Origin: an uncultured Roseburia sp.
GTDB taxonomy: Bacteria; Bacillota_A; Clostridia; Lachnospirales; Lachnospiraceae
Assembly (NCBI GenBank): GCA_900753715.1
Contig: CAAEAE010000092.1
Location: 1-29,546, forward strand
Direction of reading: 5' to 3'
Length of the DNA stretch: 29,546 bases
Part shown: positions 6,696-14,967 of the stretch, piece after piece
How positions within the stretch are numbered: the stretch's first letter is position 1
Layout: each line of letters starts with the position of its first letter
Notes under the pieces: model-generated
The model's input: the letters and a program-made list of their open reading frames with translations, nothing else
What the model was told of the DNA's origin: nothing
The model's database searches: none
Program-made: the position numbers and the translations under genes

Positions 6696-7157
6696 ATGAA
6701 GCAAAAAAATACAAAAGAATTGGATGATATCCTTGGAAAAACTCATATATCTGATTTTGATAAATTTTGTGTTGAGCAGAAAGGCAGCATGGATCCGGAG
6801 CAAAATGCGTTTTCAGAGTACATAAAGGATTTGCTTAAGGAAAAGAAAATAACACAGCAGATGGTGTTTTTGAAGGCTGATATTCCGGAAAAATACGGCT
6901 ACAAGCTTCTGTCAGGCGAAAAACATACCAGGCAGAGGGATATTATCCTGAGGATATGTTATGCTGCAGAGCTTACATTAGAGCAGACCCAGAGAGCCTT
7001 GAGAAAATACGAGATGCCGCAGCTCTATGCAAAAATCCCGAGAGATGCTCTTCTTATGCTTATTTTTAAGGACCGTCCGGGTGGAATCATAGAAGTGAAC
7101 GAATTACTCAGCAAAAATGGTATGGAAATGCTCAGGACAAGTGGTGTGCAGGAGTAG
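6696..7157 (+). CDS. HTH (XRE-like) protein divergent from the kinase (153 aa)
   Basis: The central part (about residues 38-105) reads as a helix-turn-helix of the lambda-repressor type: FSEYIKDLLKEKKITQQMVFLKADI, then YGYKLLSGEKHTRQRDIILRICYAAELTLEQTQ. The C-terminal 45 residues (YAKIPRDALLMLIFKDRPGG ...) are a helical extension seen in similar clostridial proteins next to kinases, from memory. AGGAG lies 7 nt before ATG 6696. The head-to-head layout with the kinase and shared intergenic region suggests co-regulation, and the HTH protein may be a kinase substrate or regulator. That link is inference; no phosphorylation site can be read. Alternatively it is an unrelated XRE repressor. Confidence 0.7.
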   Translation: MKQKNTKELDDILGKTHISDFDKFCVEQKGSMDPEQNAFSEYIKDLLKEKKITQQMVFLKADIPEKYGYKLLSGEKHTRQRDIILRICYAAELTLEQTQRALRKYEMPQLYAKIPRDALLMLIFKDRPGGIIEVNELLSKNGMEMLRTSGVQE

Positions 7158-7213
7158 GTTTAGAATATAATTTTACCACCGCTGTGGGGAGAACGGTATT
7201 CATACTGTGATGG

Positions 7214-7219
7214 TATAAT
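7214..7219 (+). promoter_or_regulatory. TATAAT -10 element upstream of the lipoprotein gene
   Basis: A consensus TATAAT lies 31 nt before the ATG at 7251, but no good -35 hexamer is seen 17 bp upstream (GAACGG). The promoter may be weak or activated. Confidence 0.45.
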
Positions 7220-7250
7220 AGTCCTACAATTTACAGAGGAGGACTTAACC

Positions 7251-8177
7251 ATGAAAAAAAGAACTAATTTACTGGCTCTTGTACTGAGTATCACAGCAAT
7301 CACCTTTACATTATTTGGATGCAGCTCGGATACAGGGCAAAAAAAGAGCATAGCTGCACCGGGAAGCGCAACAGAGACCGGTGGAGGCGCAGAGAGCAGC
7401 GGAACTAATGGAGGCGGCGCAGATCAGGCATCAGCAGATGAGAGCATCAATGAGCAGGTGCTTGTAGACCAGGATGGCATCAAAATAACTGCGACTGAAT
7501 ATGTGACAGACAGCATATGGGGAGACGGAATTAAGCTTCTGGTTGAAAATAATTCGGCCAAGGACTATACAATAGGCTGTGATGCACTTATCGTAAACGA
7601 TTATATGATCACAGATCTGTTCAGCGCGGATGTTGCGGCAGGAAAGAAGTCGAATGAGGTTATGTATTTATCGTCAACAGAGCTTAAAGCTGCCGGAATA
7701 GATACAGTAGGACAAATTGAGATGTATTTCCACGCATACGATTCAAACTGGGATAATCTTTTCAAGAATGTATATTCAAAGCTTGATACCTCTGAATTTG
7801 CAAACATGGATACGACACCAAACGATGAGGGACAGGAGCTTTACAATGCAAATGGTGTAAGGATTGTTGGAAAAACAGTTGATGAAAATTCTTTCTGGGG
7901 AACAGCAATTTTACTTTACATCGAAAACACCTCAGGTCAGAATGTCGGAATAAACGTGGACAACATGTCTATCAATGGATATATGATGACACCGCTGTTT
8001 TCAACCACAGTCTATGACGGAAAGAAGTCGATAGATGATATAACCATTATGTCAAGTGATCTTGAGGCAAACGGAATCACGTCGGTTGATCAGGTAGAGC
8101 TTAAATTCCATATATACAATGCTGAGAGCTACGATACAATAGCGGATTCAGATGCGATAACATTTACGGCACAGTAA
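7251..8177 (+). CDS. Lipoprotein with two tandem homologous domains (308 aa)
   Basis: The signal peptide ends in a lipobox, LFGC, with the lipidated cysteine at C24, so the protein is exported and anchored to the outer face of the membrane. A Gly/Ser/Ala-rich linker (about 34-66) follows. Two repeats of about 100 residues come next: 70-172 and 192-302. Both share the order D-GI-I/GVRI, then W/FWG, then LLVEN or LYIEN, then INGYM or VNDYM, then FS, then GKKS, then MSS/LSSTEL, then A-GI, then Q-E-KFH/MYFH. This is an internal duplication of a likely beta-sandwich domain, similar in style to extracellular DUF4352-type domains. No enzyme motif is visible. It has its own -10 and GGAGG, and lies between the HTH gene and a small membrane protein. 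Confidence 0.85.
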   Translation: MKKRTNLLALVLSITAITFTLFGCSSDTGQKKSIAAPGSATETGGGAESSGTNGGGADQASADESINEQVLVDQDGIKITATEYVTDSIWGDGIKLLVENNSAKDYTIGCDALIVNDYMITDLFSADVAAGKKSNEVMYLSSTELKAAGIDTVGQIEMYFHAYDSNWDNLFKNVYSKLDTSEFANMDTTPNDEGQELYNANGVRIVGKTVDENSFWGTAILLYIENTSGQNVGINVDNMSINGYMMTPLFSTTVYDGKKSIDDITIMSSDLEANGITSVDQVELKFHIYNAESYDTIADSDAITFTAQ

Positions 8178-8256
8178 ATAATTTAAACATCATATGAAAG
8201 TATGATTATTAAACAGTAGAGCTACGAAATATTTAAATAGATAGGAGAAATTCATC

Positions 8257-8613
8257 ATGAAGGTTTGGAAATTAGTTTCAGGTATTTTATCAATAATTTT
8301 ATTTGTTTTTGTATCATTTCAGTCATGCGCTGCAGGAGTATCTAATGCATTGGAGGCCAATGGTGAGGCATCAGGAAGTGCAGGAATAATTGTGGCAATT
8401 CTTATGCTTGCAGGTGGAATTGTTTCAATCGCTACGAGAAAATCGTTAGGCAAGGGTGGGAATATCGCACTCATAGTACTCTTTGGATTGGCAGCAATTA
8501 TCGGATTTGCGGGTTATGGAAGTTTTTCGGATCTGGCTATATGGGCAGGCTGGTGCCTGATAAATGCAGTTCTTGCGGTAGTTGCGCTTGTTACGGCAAA
8601 GAAGAACAATTAA
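8257..8613 (+). CDS. Small four-helix membrane protein (118 aa)
   Basis: Four hydrophobic segments fill the protein: about residues 5-25, 43-60, 69-87 and 92-112, with short loops and a KKNN tail. AGGAG lies 8 nt before ATG 8257. It resembles short Firmicute membrane proteins of unknown role. Its start is 79 nt after the lipoprotein stop, and the strong terminator at 8637-8667 follows, so it may be expressed with the lipoprotein. I do not assign a function. Confidence 0.75.
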   Translation: MKVWKLVSGILSIILFVFVSFQSCAAGVSNALEANGEASGSAGIIVAILMLAGGIVSIATRKSLGKGGNIALIVLFGLAAIIGFAGYGSFSDLAIWAGWCLINAVLAVVALVTAKKNN

Positions 8614-8636
8614 ATATTACTATTTGAATTCATATG

Positions 8637-8667
8637 AGGAAGATTCTAAGGAGAATCTTCCTTTTTT
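8637..8667 (+). terminator. Strong intrinsic terminator
   Basis: AGGAAGATTCT (8637-8647) and AGAATCTTCCT (8652-8662) form a perfect 11-bp stem with an AAGG loop, followed by TTTTTT. It closes the lipoprotein/small membrane protein unit. Confidence 0.92.
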
Positions 8668-8785
8668 GATATTTAAACTAAGACGAAATATGATACAATT
8701 CAATTATTCAGCACTATAAGCTTTATTTCCTATAGGCTAGGCTTAAAGTTTACATAAGGGAAATTTTAAAGAATTAATGATGAAA

Positions 8786-8816
8786 TGTAACCCCCACCAA
8801 ACAAAATCCTACATAA
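8786..8816 (+). promoter_or_regulatory. Candidate ECF-type autoregulated promoter
   Basis: TGTAACC at 8786-8792 resembles the AAC-containing -35 boxes used by ECF sigma factors, and lies about 50 nt before the ECF sigma gene, a common autoregulatory position. The -10 is not clear (CCTACAT at 8809-8815). This is a weak call. Confidence 0.25.
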
Positions 8817-8841
8817 TAAATAGAAGGGAGGTTTGTGGAAA

Positions 8842-9396
8842 ATGTACACACAGGAACAGATACTTGATATGTATTTTGATCGCAACCAGCAGGCTGTCAG
8901 TGCGACCTCGCAGATGTACGGAGCGAAGCTTACCCGGTTTGCAGACACGATGATAGCACATGAGGATGCGCTGGAATGCGTAAATGACACATACATAGCA
9001 GCATGGAACAAGATACCGCCGGAGCGCCCTGTGCGTTTCCTTTCCTGGCTTTACAGGGTATGCCGCAATATCGTCTGCGACAGGATTGACTGGAATAATG
9101 CTTCAAAGAGAAATTCCAACATGAACTGTATGCTTGATGAGCTTGAGGAGTGCCTTGCAGACAGCAATGCAAAATACGAGGGCGAGCTGTCGGACATTGG
9201 AAGGTGTTTATCGGATTTTCTAAACGGACTGGAGACGGAAAAGAGAGTGCTTTTCGTGAGACGCTACTGGTATGGCATGACGATTGATGAGCTGGCAGAT
9301 ATGAGCGGCAGGAGCAAAAGCAGCGTAAAGACCACACTGTTTCGGATAAGGGCAGAGCTTAAAAAATATCTGGATGAGGAGGGCGTATATCTATGA
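8842..9396 (+). CDS. ECF-family RNA polymerase sigma factor (184 aa)
   Basis: A two-domain sigma-70-family protein lacking regions 1 and 3, as in ECF factors. Sigma-2 covers about residues 5-80 (ALECVNDTYIAAWNKIPPE, then FLSWLYRVCRNIVCDRI). Sigma-4 covers about 120-182 (FVRRYWYGMTIDELADMSG, then RSKSSVKTTLFRIRAELKKYL). The start is ATG 8842, with GGAGG (8827-8831) 10 nt upstream; an in-frame TTG at 8833 lies immediately after the Shine-Dalgarno and is rejected. The last codons overlap the next gene as ATGA, so the two products are translated together. The partner, a membrane beta-propeller protein, is probably its anti-sigma or signal-sensing factor. Confidence 0.93.
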   Translation: MYTQEQILDMYFDRNQQAVSATSQMYGAKLTRFADTMIAHEDALECVNDTYIAAWNKIPPERPVRFLSWLYRVCRNIVCDRIDWNNASKRNSNMNCMLDELEECLADSNAKYEGELSDIGRCLSDFLNGLETEKRVLFVRRYWYGMTIDELADMSGRSKSSVKTTLFRIRAELKKYLDEEGVYL

Positions 9397-11306
9397 CGAA
9401 AAAGGATTTATTTGATGGTTTAAATTACATCGATGACCAAATAATTGAAGAAGCGCAGCCGACCGGAGAATCGGCCGGGTACAGTGATGACATTCATGTA
9501 AATAATCATGAAACCCATCACGGCGGAAAAGAAGACAAAAACAGGAAAAAGCACAAAAAATTTGCACGGGCAGCAAAAGCGCTTGCCACAGTGGCGGCAG
9601 TCCTTGTTGTTGCAGTCTTAGGCACGGAGGTTGTGCGGCTTAATAACCGTATAGATGAGCTGGAAACAAAAACTGCAAATGTGATTTCACAGAATAATGC
9701 ACAGAATAATGTCTATGCAGGGATAAAGAGCGGTGCAAAGCTTGGGGATTATGAATCGGCCTCTGATTACGGGAAATTGTATGATGTGGTAAAAAAAGCA
9801 GAGGCTTCCATAAGGGATACCGCATTTGGAGAGCTGTTGGAGAGTGCGGATGCAACAGGCATTATGTCTGATGCATCGTCTACAAATAAACAGGAGTCGG
9901 CAGCCAATACAGAGTATTCAACAACCAACGTGATGACAGAGGGCGTTGATGAGAGTGATGTGGTAAAGACGGACGGAAAATACATTTACATGGTCGAGGA
10001 TGGTCAGATATCCATTACGGATATTTCAAAGGGAAAGCCTGGGGAAGAGACGCTGTTTCGTCCTGATTTTGAGGTACCGTCAGATACTGTAGAGGAGCTT
10101 TATATCAGTGACGGAAAAATGCTTATTATATCAAACCACGCAGGCGATAAGGATGAGACTATATGCTATAGCTATGATATAGCTGACCCGACGAAACCGG
10201 TGCTTATAGGTAAAGCGCGTCAGGATGGATTTTACAATACATCGCGCAAAATTGGCAATACGGTATATGTTTTTTCAGACACATATATAAAGACCTCCGA
10301 TATGAATAAAAATGTGGCGTTGCAGGAGGATAATCTGGAGAAATGGGTGCCTCAGGTAAATGGCAAAGTGATAAGCTATGACTGCTTCTATATAGGAGAG
10401 GATACATACTCAGGCACAGTTATTTCGAGCTTTGATGTGGATAAACCTGATAAGACGATAGATGCAAAATGCATTATGAATAATAGCGGCGAGGTGTACG
10501 TTTCTAGCAATGCTATGTATCTTTATCATTCTGATTGGAGTGCAAGCCGTGAGCTTACCAAAATCAGCAAAATTTCGTTTGAGGATGGAGTGATGAAGAC
10601 CGGGGAGACGACTTCAGTGAATGGTTATCTTAACGATAAATTTGCAATAAATGAGCAGGGAGGGTATCTGTATGTGCTTCCAACCTCAAATACCGGCAGT
10701 CAGCCTGTCAATTCGCTTCATGTGCTGGATAAGGATATGAATGAGGTCGGTGTGATAAACGAGATTGCACGCGGGGAGAGTATATACGCAGCCCGCTTTG
10801 TTGGAAAATACGTATATTTCATCACATACAGGCAGACGGATCCTCTTTTTGTTGCAGACATATCTAATCCGACAGCACCAAAGCTTTTGGGAGAGCTTGA
10901 GGTGAGTGGATTTTCTGAATATCTGCATATGTGGGATGATACGCACGTACTTGGAATAGGCTATGGTGATTCGCAGCAGAGTAAGATAAAGCTTACTATG
11001 TTTGATGTGAGTGATCCGACAAAGCCGGTTGAGGTGAACCAGAAGCTTATCGACAGTTCTGAGAGCTGGAGTAATGAGTTTGTATACAACTACAAGGCTA
11101 TTCTTGCTGACCCGGAGAAAAATCTGATAGGATTTACTGCGAATGACTACTATCTGTTTTCGTATGACAGTGAAAACGGCTTTAGTCTTTTGGAGCAGCA
11201 GGCACTGACCTATAAAAATACAGAAGGCTACAGAGGCATTTACAAGGATAATGATTTCTATGTGGCAGGAAACGGAGAGATAAAGCATTTTAAGCTGGCA
11301 GAATAG
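9393..11306 (+). CDS. Membrane-anchored beta-propeller protein, likely regulator of the ECF sigma factor (637 aa)
   Basis: The N-terminal 58 residues are cytoplasmic and polar with a Lys-rich patch (KNRKKHKKF). One membrane segment follows (about 60-80), then a short coiled coil (83-105). The large extracellular part contains repeated beta-propeller blades, recognised by recurring TDGKYIYM, GKARQDGFYNT, VADISNPTAPKLLGEL and FDVSDPTKPVEV segments. The layout fits the Beta_propel (PF09826-like) family. A short cytoplasmic head, one membrane pass, an external sensor and translational coupling to an ECF sigma gene (ATGA overlap) are together what one expects of an anti-sigma factor. I do not see a ZAS zinc motif, so that role is inferred from context. 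A very strong terminator ends the operon. Confidence 0.85.
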   Translation: MTKKDLFDGLNYIDDQIIEEAQPTGESAGYSDDIHVNNHETHHGGKEDKNRKKHKKFARAAKALATVAAVLVVAVLGTEVVRLNNRIDELETKTANVISQNNAQNNVYAGIKSGAKLGDYESASDYGKLYDVVKKAEASIRDTAFGELLESADATGIMSDASSTNKQESAANTEYSTTNVMTEGVDESDVVKTDGKYIYMVEDGQISITDISKGKPGEETLFRPDFEVPSDTVEELYISDGKMLIISNHAGDKDETICYSYDIADPTKPVLIGKARQDGFYNTSRKIGNTVYVFSDTYIKTSDMNKNVALQEDNLEKWVPQVNGKVISYDCFYIGEDTYSGTVISSFDVDKPDKTIDAKCIMNNSGEVYVSSNAMYLYHSDWSASRELTKISKISFEDGVMKTGETTSVNGYLNDKFAINEQGGYLYVLPTSNTGSQPVNSLHVLDKDMNEVGVINEIARGESIYAARFVGKYVYFITYRQTDPLFVADISNPTAPKLLGELEVSGFSEYLHMWDDTHVLGIGYGDSQQSKIKLTMFDVSDPTKPVEVNQKLIDSSESWSNEFVYNYKAILADPEKNLIGFTANDYYLFSYDSENGFSLLEQQALTYKNTEGYRGIYKDNDFYVAGNGEIKHFKLAE

Positions 11307-11340
11307 CGTAAATAATAGTGTTACGCAATAAGATATAAAG

Positions 11341-11384
11341 ACAGGCGGCGAATACCCAAAGAGGGTGTTTGCCGCCTGTTTTTT
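11341..11384 (+). terminator. Very strong intrinsic terminator
   Basis: The arms 11341-11357 (starting ACAGGCGGCG) and 11363-11379 (ending GCCGCCTGT) pair over 17 positions, two of them G-U, around an AAAGA loop, followed by TTTTTT. It ends the sigma/beta-propeller operon. Confidence 0.95.
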
Positions 11385-11450
11385 GTATAATTTTATATAC
11401 AAACGAAATGTAACAGCATATTTAAGTATGCAATTTAAGGCAGTCGGTGA

Positions 11451-11456
11451 TATAAT
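11451..11456 (+). promoter_or_regulatory. TATAAT -10 element for the DMT transporter gene
   Basis: A consensus TATAAT lies 105 nt before the ATG at 11556, without a clear -35. It would give a leader of about 90 nt that contains the inverted repeat at 11488-11523. Confidence 0.5.
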
Positions 11457-11487
11457 ATCTCTGATTTTGTCAAATAAGACGGATTAC

Positions 11488-11523
11488 TAAGGTTACCGGA
11501 GACAATGGCAAACGGTAACCTTA
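11488..11523 (+). promoter_or_regulatory. Inverted repeat in the transporter leader (operator or RNA hairpin)
   Basis: TAAGGTTACCG (11488-11498) and CGGTAACCTTA (11513-11523) are perfect reverse complements over 11 bp, separated by 14 nt. No T-run follows, so it is not an intrinsic terminator. It starts about 32 bp downstream of the -10 at 11451. It could bind a dimeric repressor as DNA or fold in the leader RNA; sequence alone does not decide. Confidence 0.6.
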
Positions 11524-11555
11524 AATAGATTTAATAACACGGAGGAACCATTATA

Positions 11556-12488
11556 ATGAATACAGCCTCAAAGACAAGACATGTCTTTATTTTGTTTTTG
11601 GCAGATATAGTCTGGGGAATAGCCTTTGTAGCGCAGTCAAAGGGAGGGGATGCAGTTGGAGCATTTTCATTCAACGGTATCCGCTTCCTTATTGGTGCGC
11701 TCTGTCTTCTGCCGGTAATAAAAATACTGGATAAGAAAGAGCTGACGGTAAACAGACCTGAAAGCAAAAAGCAAAAGAAAGAGCTTTGGATAGCCGGAAG
11801 CTGCTGTGGAATAGCACTTTTCTTTGCGAGCAACCTGCAGCAGCTTGGAATCAGCATGGGCGCAGAATCCGGCAAGGCAGGATTTCTTACAGCTACATAT
11901 ATACTTATGGTGCCTATACTGGGGATTTTCCTCAAAAGAAAATGCGGAGTCAAAATATGGATAGGTGTATTTATTGCACTGATAGGCATGTATTTTCTGT
12001 GCATGAATGGGACATTTTCACTTAGCGGCTCGGATTTGCTCCTGTTGGCAGGGGCATTGTGCTTTGCGATACAGATACTTGTGATTGACCATTTCGTATC
12101 ACAGGTAGATGCGGTCAGACTCTCATGTATTGAGTTTTTTGTCACCGGACTTGGCTCATGTATAGTGATGATTTTTACTGATATGGGACCGTCTGCCGGC
12201 GGTATAGCGCAGTGGGCACAGTCGCTTTGCACCTGGGATGCATGGATTCCGATTCTCTATGCCGGTATTTTCTCAAGCGGAGTGGGCTATACGCTGCAGA
12301 TTGTCGGACAAAAGGGCTTAAATCCGGCGGTGGCATCGGTGGCGATGAGTCTTGAGTCGGTGGTTTCTGTGATTGCAGGATGGATTCTGCTGGACCAGAT
12401 GCTGGGTGGCAGAGAAATTTTTGGATGTGTGCTCATGTTTATTGCGATAATTATTGCACAGCTTCCGGATAGGGAGTATACTAAATAG
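11556..12488 (+). CDS. EamA/DMT-family transporter, ten-TM (310 aa)
   Basis: A drug/metabolite transporter superfamily permease in the inner membrane. The N-terminal segment HVFILFLADIVWGIAFVAQS with the conserved WG-F pattern, followed by NGIRFLIGALCLLP, is typical of EamA domain 1. A second EamA domain begins around residue 155 and includes GVGYTLQIVGQK and PAVASVAMSLESVVSVIAGW, the characteristic P-A-S-LE-V motif near the end. About ten hydrophobic segments are visible. GGAGG lies 10 nt before ATG 11556. The substrate cannot be predicted; the family includes amino-acid, nucleoside and cofactor exporters. The inverted repeat in its leader suggests specific regulation. Confidence 0.9.
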   Translation: MNTASKTRHVFILFLADIVWGIAFVAQSKGGDAVGAFSFNGIRFLIGALCLLPVIKILDKKELTVNRPESKKQKKELWIAGSCCGIALFFASNLQQLGISMGAESGKAGFLTATYILMVPILGIFLKRKCGVKIWIGVFIALIGMYFLCMNGTFSLSGSDLLLLAGALCFAIQILVIDHFVSQVDAVRLSCIEFFVTGLGSCIVMIFTDMGPSAGGIAQWAQSLCTWDAWIPILYAGIFSSGVGYTLQIVGQKGLNPAVASVAMSLESVVSVIAGWILLDQMLGGREIFGCVLMFIAIIIAQLPDREYTK

Positions 12489-12576
12489 GTTACAGTATAA
12501 AATGAAATGTGATTATTCAAGTGCGGTTTTGCGAATGTGCGTGGGATGAATAGTTACAACGAGACAGGGATTGGAT

Positions 12577-13680
12577 ATGAGAAATAATAGCAGAAAAAAT
12601 TACAGACGCCGCAGACGAAATACACGAGCTTCACAGATTAAGCTTGTAGGAATAGTGGCTGTGATAGTCGTTATAGCGATTATAATAGTTATATCGTGCT
12701 TTAATAAAACAAAAAAAGACAGTAATAAGGCAAAAGACACAGGAATGGCCACAGAAAATGTGACCGGTGTGACTGAGCAGGTAAGTGAGACAGAGGAAGC
12801 AAAGGAGCTTTTTGCACCAAAGGAGTCTGATGCTACAGCAGCAATTGGAGATGAGCTTGAGAGCTCTTATGCCGTAGTGATTGATGAGCAGGACGGCACA
12901 GTTGTTGCGGGAAAAAATGCTCATGAGAAAATGTATCCGGCTTCCATGACAAAGGTTATGACAGTGCTTGTAGCAGCAGAGCAGGCTGAGAAAAATGCAA
13001 TTGCAGCAGCGGAGAATGAAAATACCGAAATAGACAGGCAGGCAGTGATAGAAAACAAGCTCAACGAGGTTGTTACAATTACAAGAGAAGCCACAGATTA
13101 TTCATATGTGCATGATTGCAGTACAACAGGCTTTTTAGACGGTGAGCAGGTGCCTCTTCGCGATGTGTTTAACGGAACCATCCTGCCATCAGGTGGAGAA
13201 TCGGCATATCAGCTTGCGGTTTATACAGCAGGCTCCATGGAAGCATTTGTCGATATGATGAACCAGAAGGCAGCAGAGCTTGGTATAGGCCAGACCACAC
13301 ATTTTGCAAACCCTGTCGGCATATATGATGAGAACAATTACAGCACAGCCTATGATATGGCGGTCATCATGCAGGCAGCGATGCAGGACGATATTTGTAA
13401 AACAGTACTTTCAAATCATACATATAGCACGGCTGCAACACCGCAGCATCCGGAGAACCTGAACATATCGAATCTGTTCCTGCGCCGAATAGAGGACAGG
13501 ATGACAAGCGGCGAGGTAATCGGTGCAAAGACAGGCTTTGTAAATCAGTCCGGCAACTGTGCGGTCAGCTATGAGAAGGCAGCAAGTGGAAAGACATATA
13601 TATGTGTGACAGCAGGCGCTTCAAGCGGATGGCACTGTATAGATAATCATGTGTATCTATATAATACATACACAAAGTAG
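12577..13680 (+). CDS. D-alanyl-D-alanine carboxypeptidase, S11 family, membrane-anchored (367 aa)
   Basis: A penicillin-binding protein that trims the terminal D-alanine of peptidoglycan side chains. A basic N-terminus (RRRRR), a membrane anchor (about 22-42) and a low-complexity linker lead into the peptidase domain. The active-site motifs are SMTK (S123-K126), SGG (205-207, in the place of the usual SGN) and KTG (318-320). The enzyme faces the outside, held by the N-terminal helix rather than by a C-terminal amphipathic tail. ATG 12577 is preferred to an in-frame TTG at 12571 because of its spacing from AGGGA. The 88 nt after the transporter gene hold no terminator, so the two may be co-transcribed; the rRNA methyltransferase follows 30 nt downstream. 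Confidence 0.92.
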   Translation: MRNNSRKNYRRRRRNTRASQIKLVGIVAVIVVIAIIIVISCFNKTKKDSNKAKDTGMATENVTGVTEQVSETEEAKELFAPKESDATAAIGDELESSYAVVIDEQDGTVVAGKNAHEKMYPASMTKVMTVLVAAEQAEKNAIAAAENENTEIDRQAVIENKLNEVVTITREATDYSYVHDCSTTGFLDGEQVPLRDVFNGTILPSGGESAYQLAVYTAGSMEAFVDMMNQKAAELGIGQTTHFANPVGIYDENNYSTAYDMAVIMQAAMQDDICKTVLSNHTYSTAATPQHPENLNISNLFLRRIEDRMTSGEVIGAKTGFVNQSGNCAVSYEKAASGKTYICVTAGASSGWHCIDNHVYLYNTYTK

Positions 13681-13710
13681 TAAGCATAGCTGATTTTAAG
13701 GAGCACAGAT

Positions 13711-14967
13711 ATGGCGGGAAATCAAGGCAATTACAGGGAAAAACCCACGCGTAATGAGAAAAAATACAAAAAAGCCAACGGACAGCCGAGACTAAAGGAG
13801 AAAAGCAGCCGGGCAAAAAGCGATAACGTATGTCCGTATGCGAAGAAATGTGGCGGCTGCGACTATCAGGGCGTAGAATATAAGGAACAGTTAAAAACCA
13901 AGCAGGCATACATGAAAAAGCTGCTAAAGCCTTTTTGCTTTGTGGAGCCGATTGTCGGCATGAAAAATCCGCTCTATTATCGTCACAAGGTTCATGCAGC
14001 CTTTGACTGTACGAGGCGCGGTCAGATCGTGGCGGGAGCCTACAGGAAAAACACACATGATGTGGTGGATATCGAAAGCTGCATGATAGAGGAGCAGGAG
14101 TCAGATGAGATAATAAGGGACATAAAGGATATGCTCCGCTCATTCAGGATAAAGACCTATGATGAGGACACCGGCTATGGGCTTCTCAGACATGTGCTTG
14201 TAAGAAAGGGTTATGCAACAGGGCAGATAATGGTAGTGCTTGTACTGGCATCGCCGATACTTCCGTCGAAGAACAATTTCGTAAAAGCACTCAGGAAAAA
14301 GCATCCCAATATCACGACAATGGTGCTCAACGTGAATGATAAAAAGACAAGCATGGTGCTCGGAGACAGAAACATCACGCTTTATGGCAAGGGCTTCATA
14401 GAGGATAAGCTGTGTGGCTGCACCTTCCGCATCTCACCAGGCTCGTTTTATCAGGTGAATCCGGTGCAGACGGAGCTTTTATACGAAAAAGCCATTCATG
14501 AGGCACACCTCACCGGCAAGGAGCGTGTAATCGATGCATATTGCGGCACCGGAACCATAGGCATCATAGCAGCGAAAAATGCAGGTGAAGTCATCGGAGT
14601 CGAGCTAAACCGTGATGCAATCCGCGATGCAGTCATCAATGCAAAGCGAAACGACATCAGAAATATCCGCTTCTACAATGATGATGCCGGAAAATTCATG
14701 GTCGAGATGGCACAAAAGGGTGAGAAAGCGGATGTTGTCATAATGGATCCTCCAAGAACCGGCAGCAACGAGGAATTTTTATCATCTGTTGTCAAGCTGT
14801 CGCCGGAGAGAGTGGTGTATGTGTCATGTGGTCCGGAAACACTGGCGAGGGATTTAAAGTATCTTACAAAGCATGGATATACAGTGAAGCGGGCAACACC
14901 ATATGACTGCTTTCCATTTACAAGCCACATTGAAACGGTTTGTTGTCTTACTTTCCAAGGGCGCTAA
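13711..14967 (+). CDS. rlmD: 23S rRNA (uracil-5-)-methyltransferase, RlmD/TrmA family, tail lost by frameshift (418 aa)
   Basis: A SAM-dependent 5-methyluridine methyltransferase. A Lys-rich leader (1-40) precedes the iron-sulfur cysteines C41, C47, C50 and C124. The SAM loop is DAYCGTGTIG (275-284), the substrate motif is DPPRTG, the nucleophile is C373 in VSCGPE, and the general base is E408 in HIETV. The catalytic core is thus complete. After E408 the frame is disturbed: residues 411-418 (CCLTFQGR) are not the expected VVLLSK continuation, and translation stops inside a palindromic element. In relatives I remember, the protein continues for about 100 more residues; that tail survives in other frames to 15350. 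AAGGAG lies 9 nt before ATG 13711. Confidence 0.92.
   Translation: MAGNQGNYREKPTRNEKKYKKANGQPRLKEKSSRAKSDNVCPYAKKCGGCDYQGVEYKEQLKTKQAYMKKLLKPFCFVEPIVGMKNPLYYRHKVHAAFDCTRRGQIVAGAYRKNTHDVVDIESCMIEEQESDEIIRDIKDMLRSFRIKTYDEDTGYGLLRHVLVRKGYATGQIMVVLVLASPILPSKNNFVKALRKKHPNITTMVLNVNDKKTSMVLGDRNITLYGKGFIEDKLCGCTFRISPGSFYQVNPVQTELLYEKAIHEAHLTGKERVIDAYCGTGTIGIIAAKNAGEVIGVELNRDAIRDAVINAKRNDIRNIRFYNDDAGKFMVEMAQKGEKADVVIMDPPRTGSNEEFLSSVVKLSPERVVYVSCGPETLARDLKYLTKHGYTVKRATPYDCFPFTSHIETVCCLTFQGR

Noticed and set aside
8191..8208. Small inverted repeat ATCATA/TATGAT between the lipoprotein and small membrane protein genes
   Set aside because: Only a 6-bp AT-rich stem with no T-run; too weak to call a terminator or operator.
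10686..11402. A 238-codon minus-strand frame opposite the beta-propeller gene
   Set aside because: It lies almost wholly antisense to a well-supported gene, runs into the terminator hairpin and has no domain or ribosome binding site; it is a shadow frame.
11531..12232. A 233-codon minus-strand frame opposite the EamA transporter
   Set aside because: It is antisense to a clear membrane transporter with good motifs and has Cys/His/Pro-rich composition typical of shadow frames.
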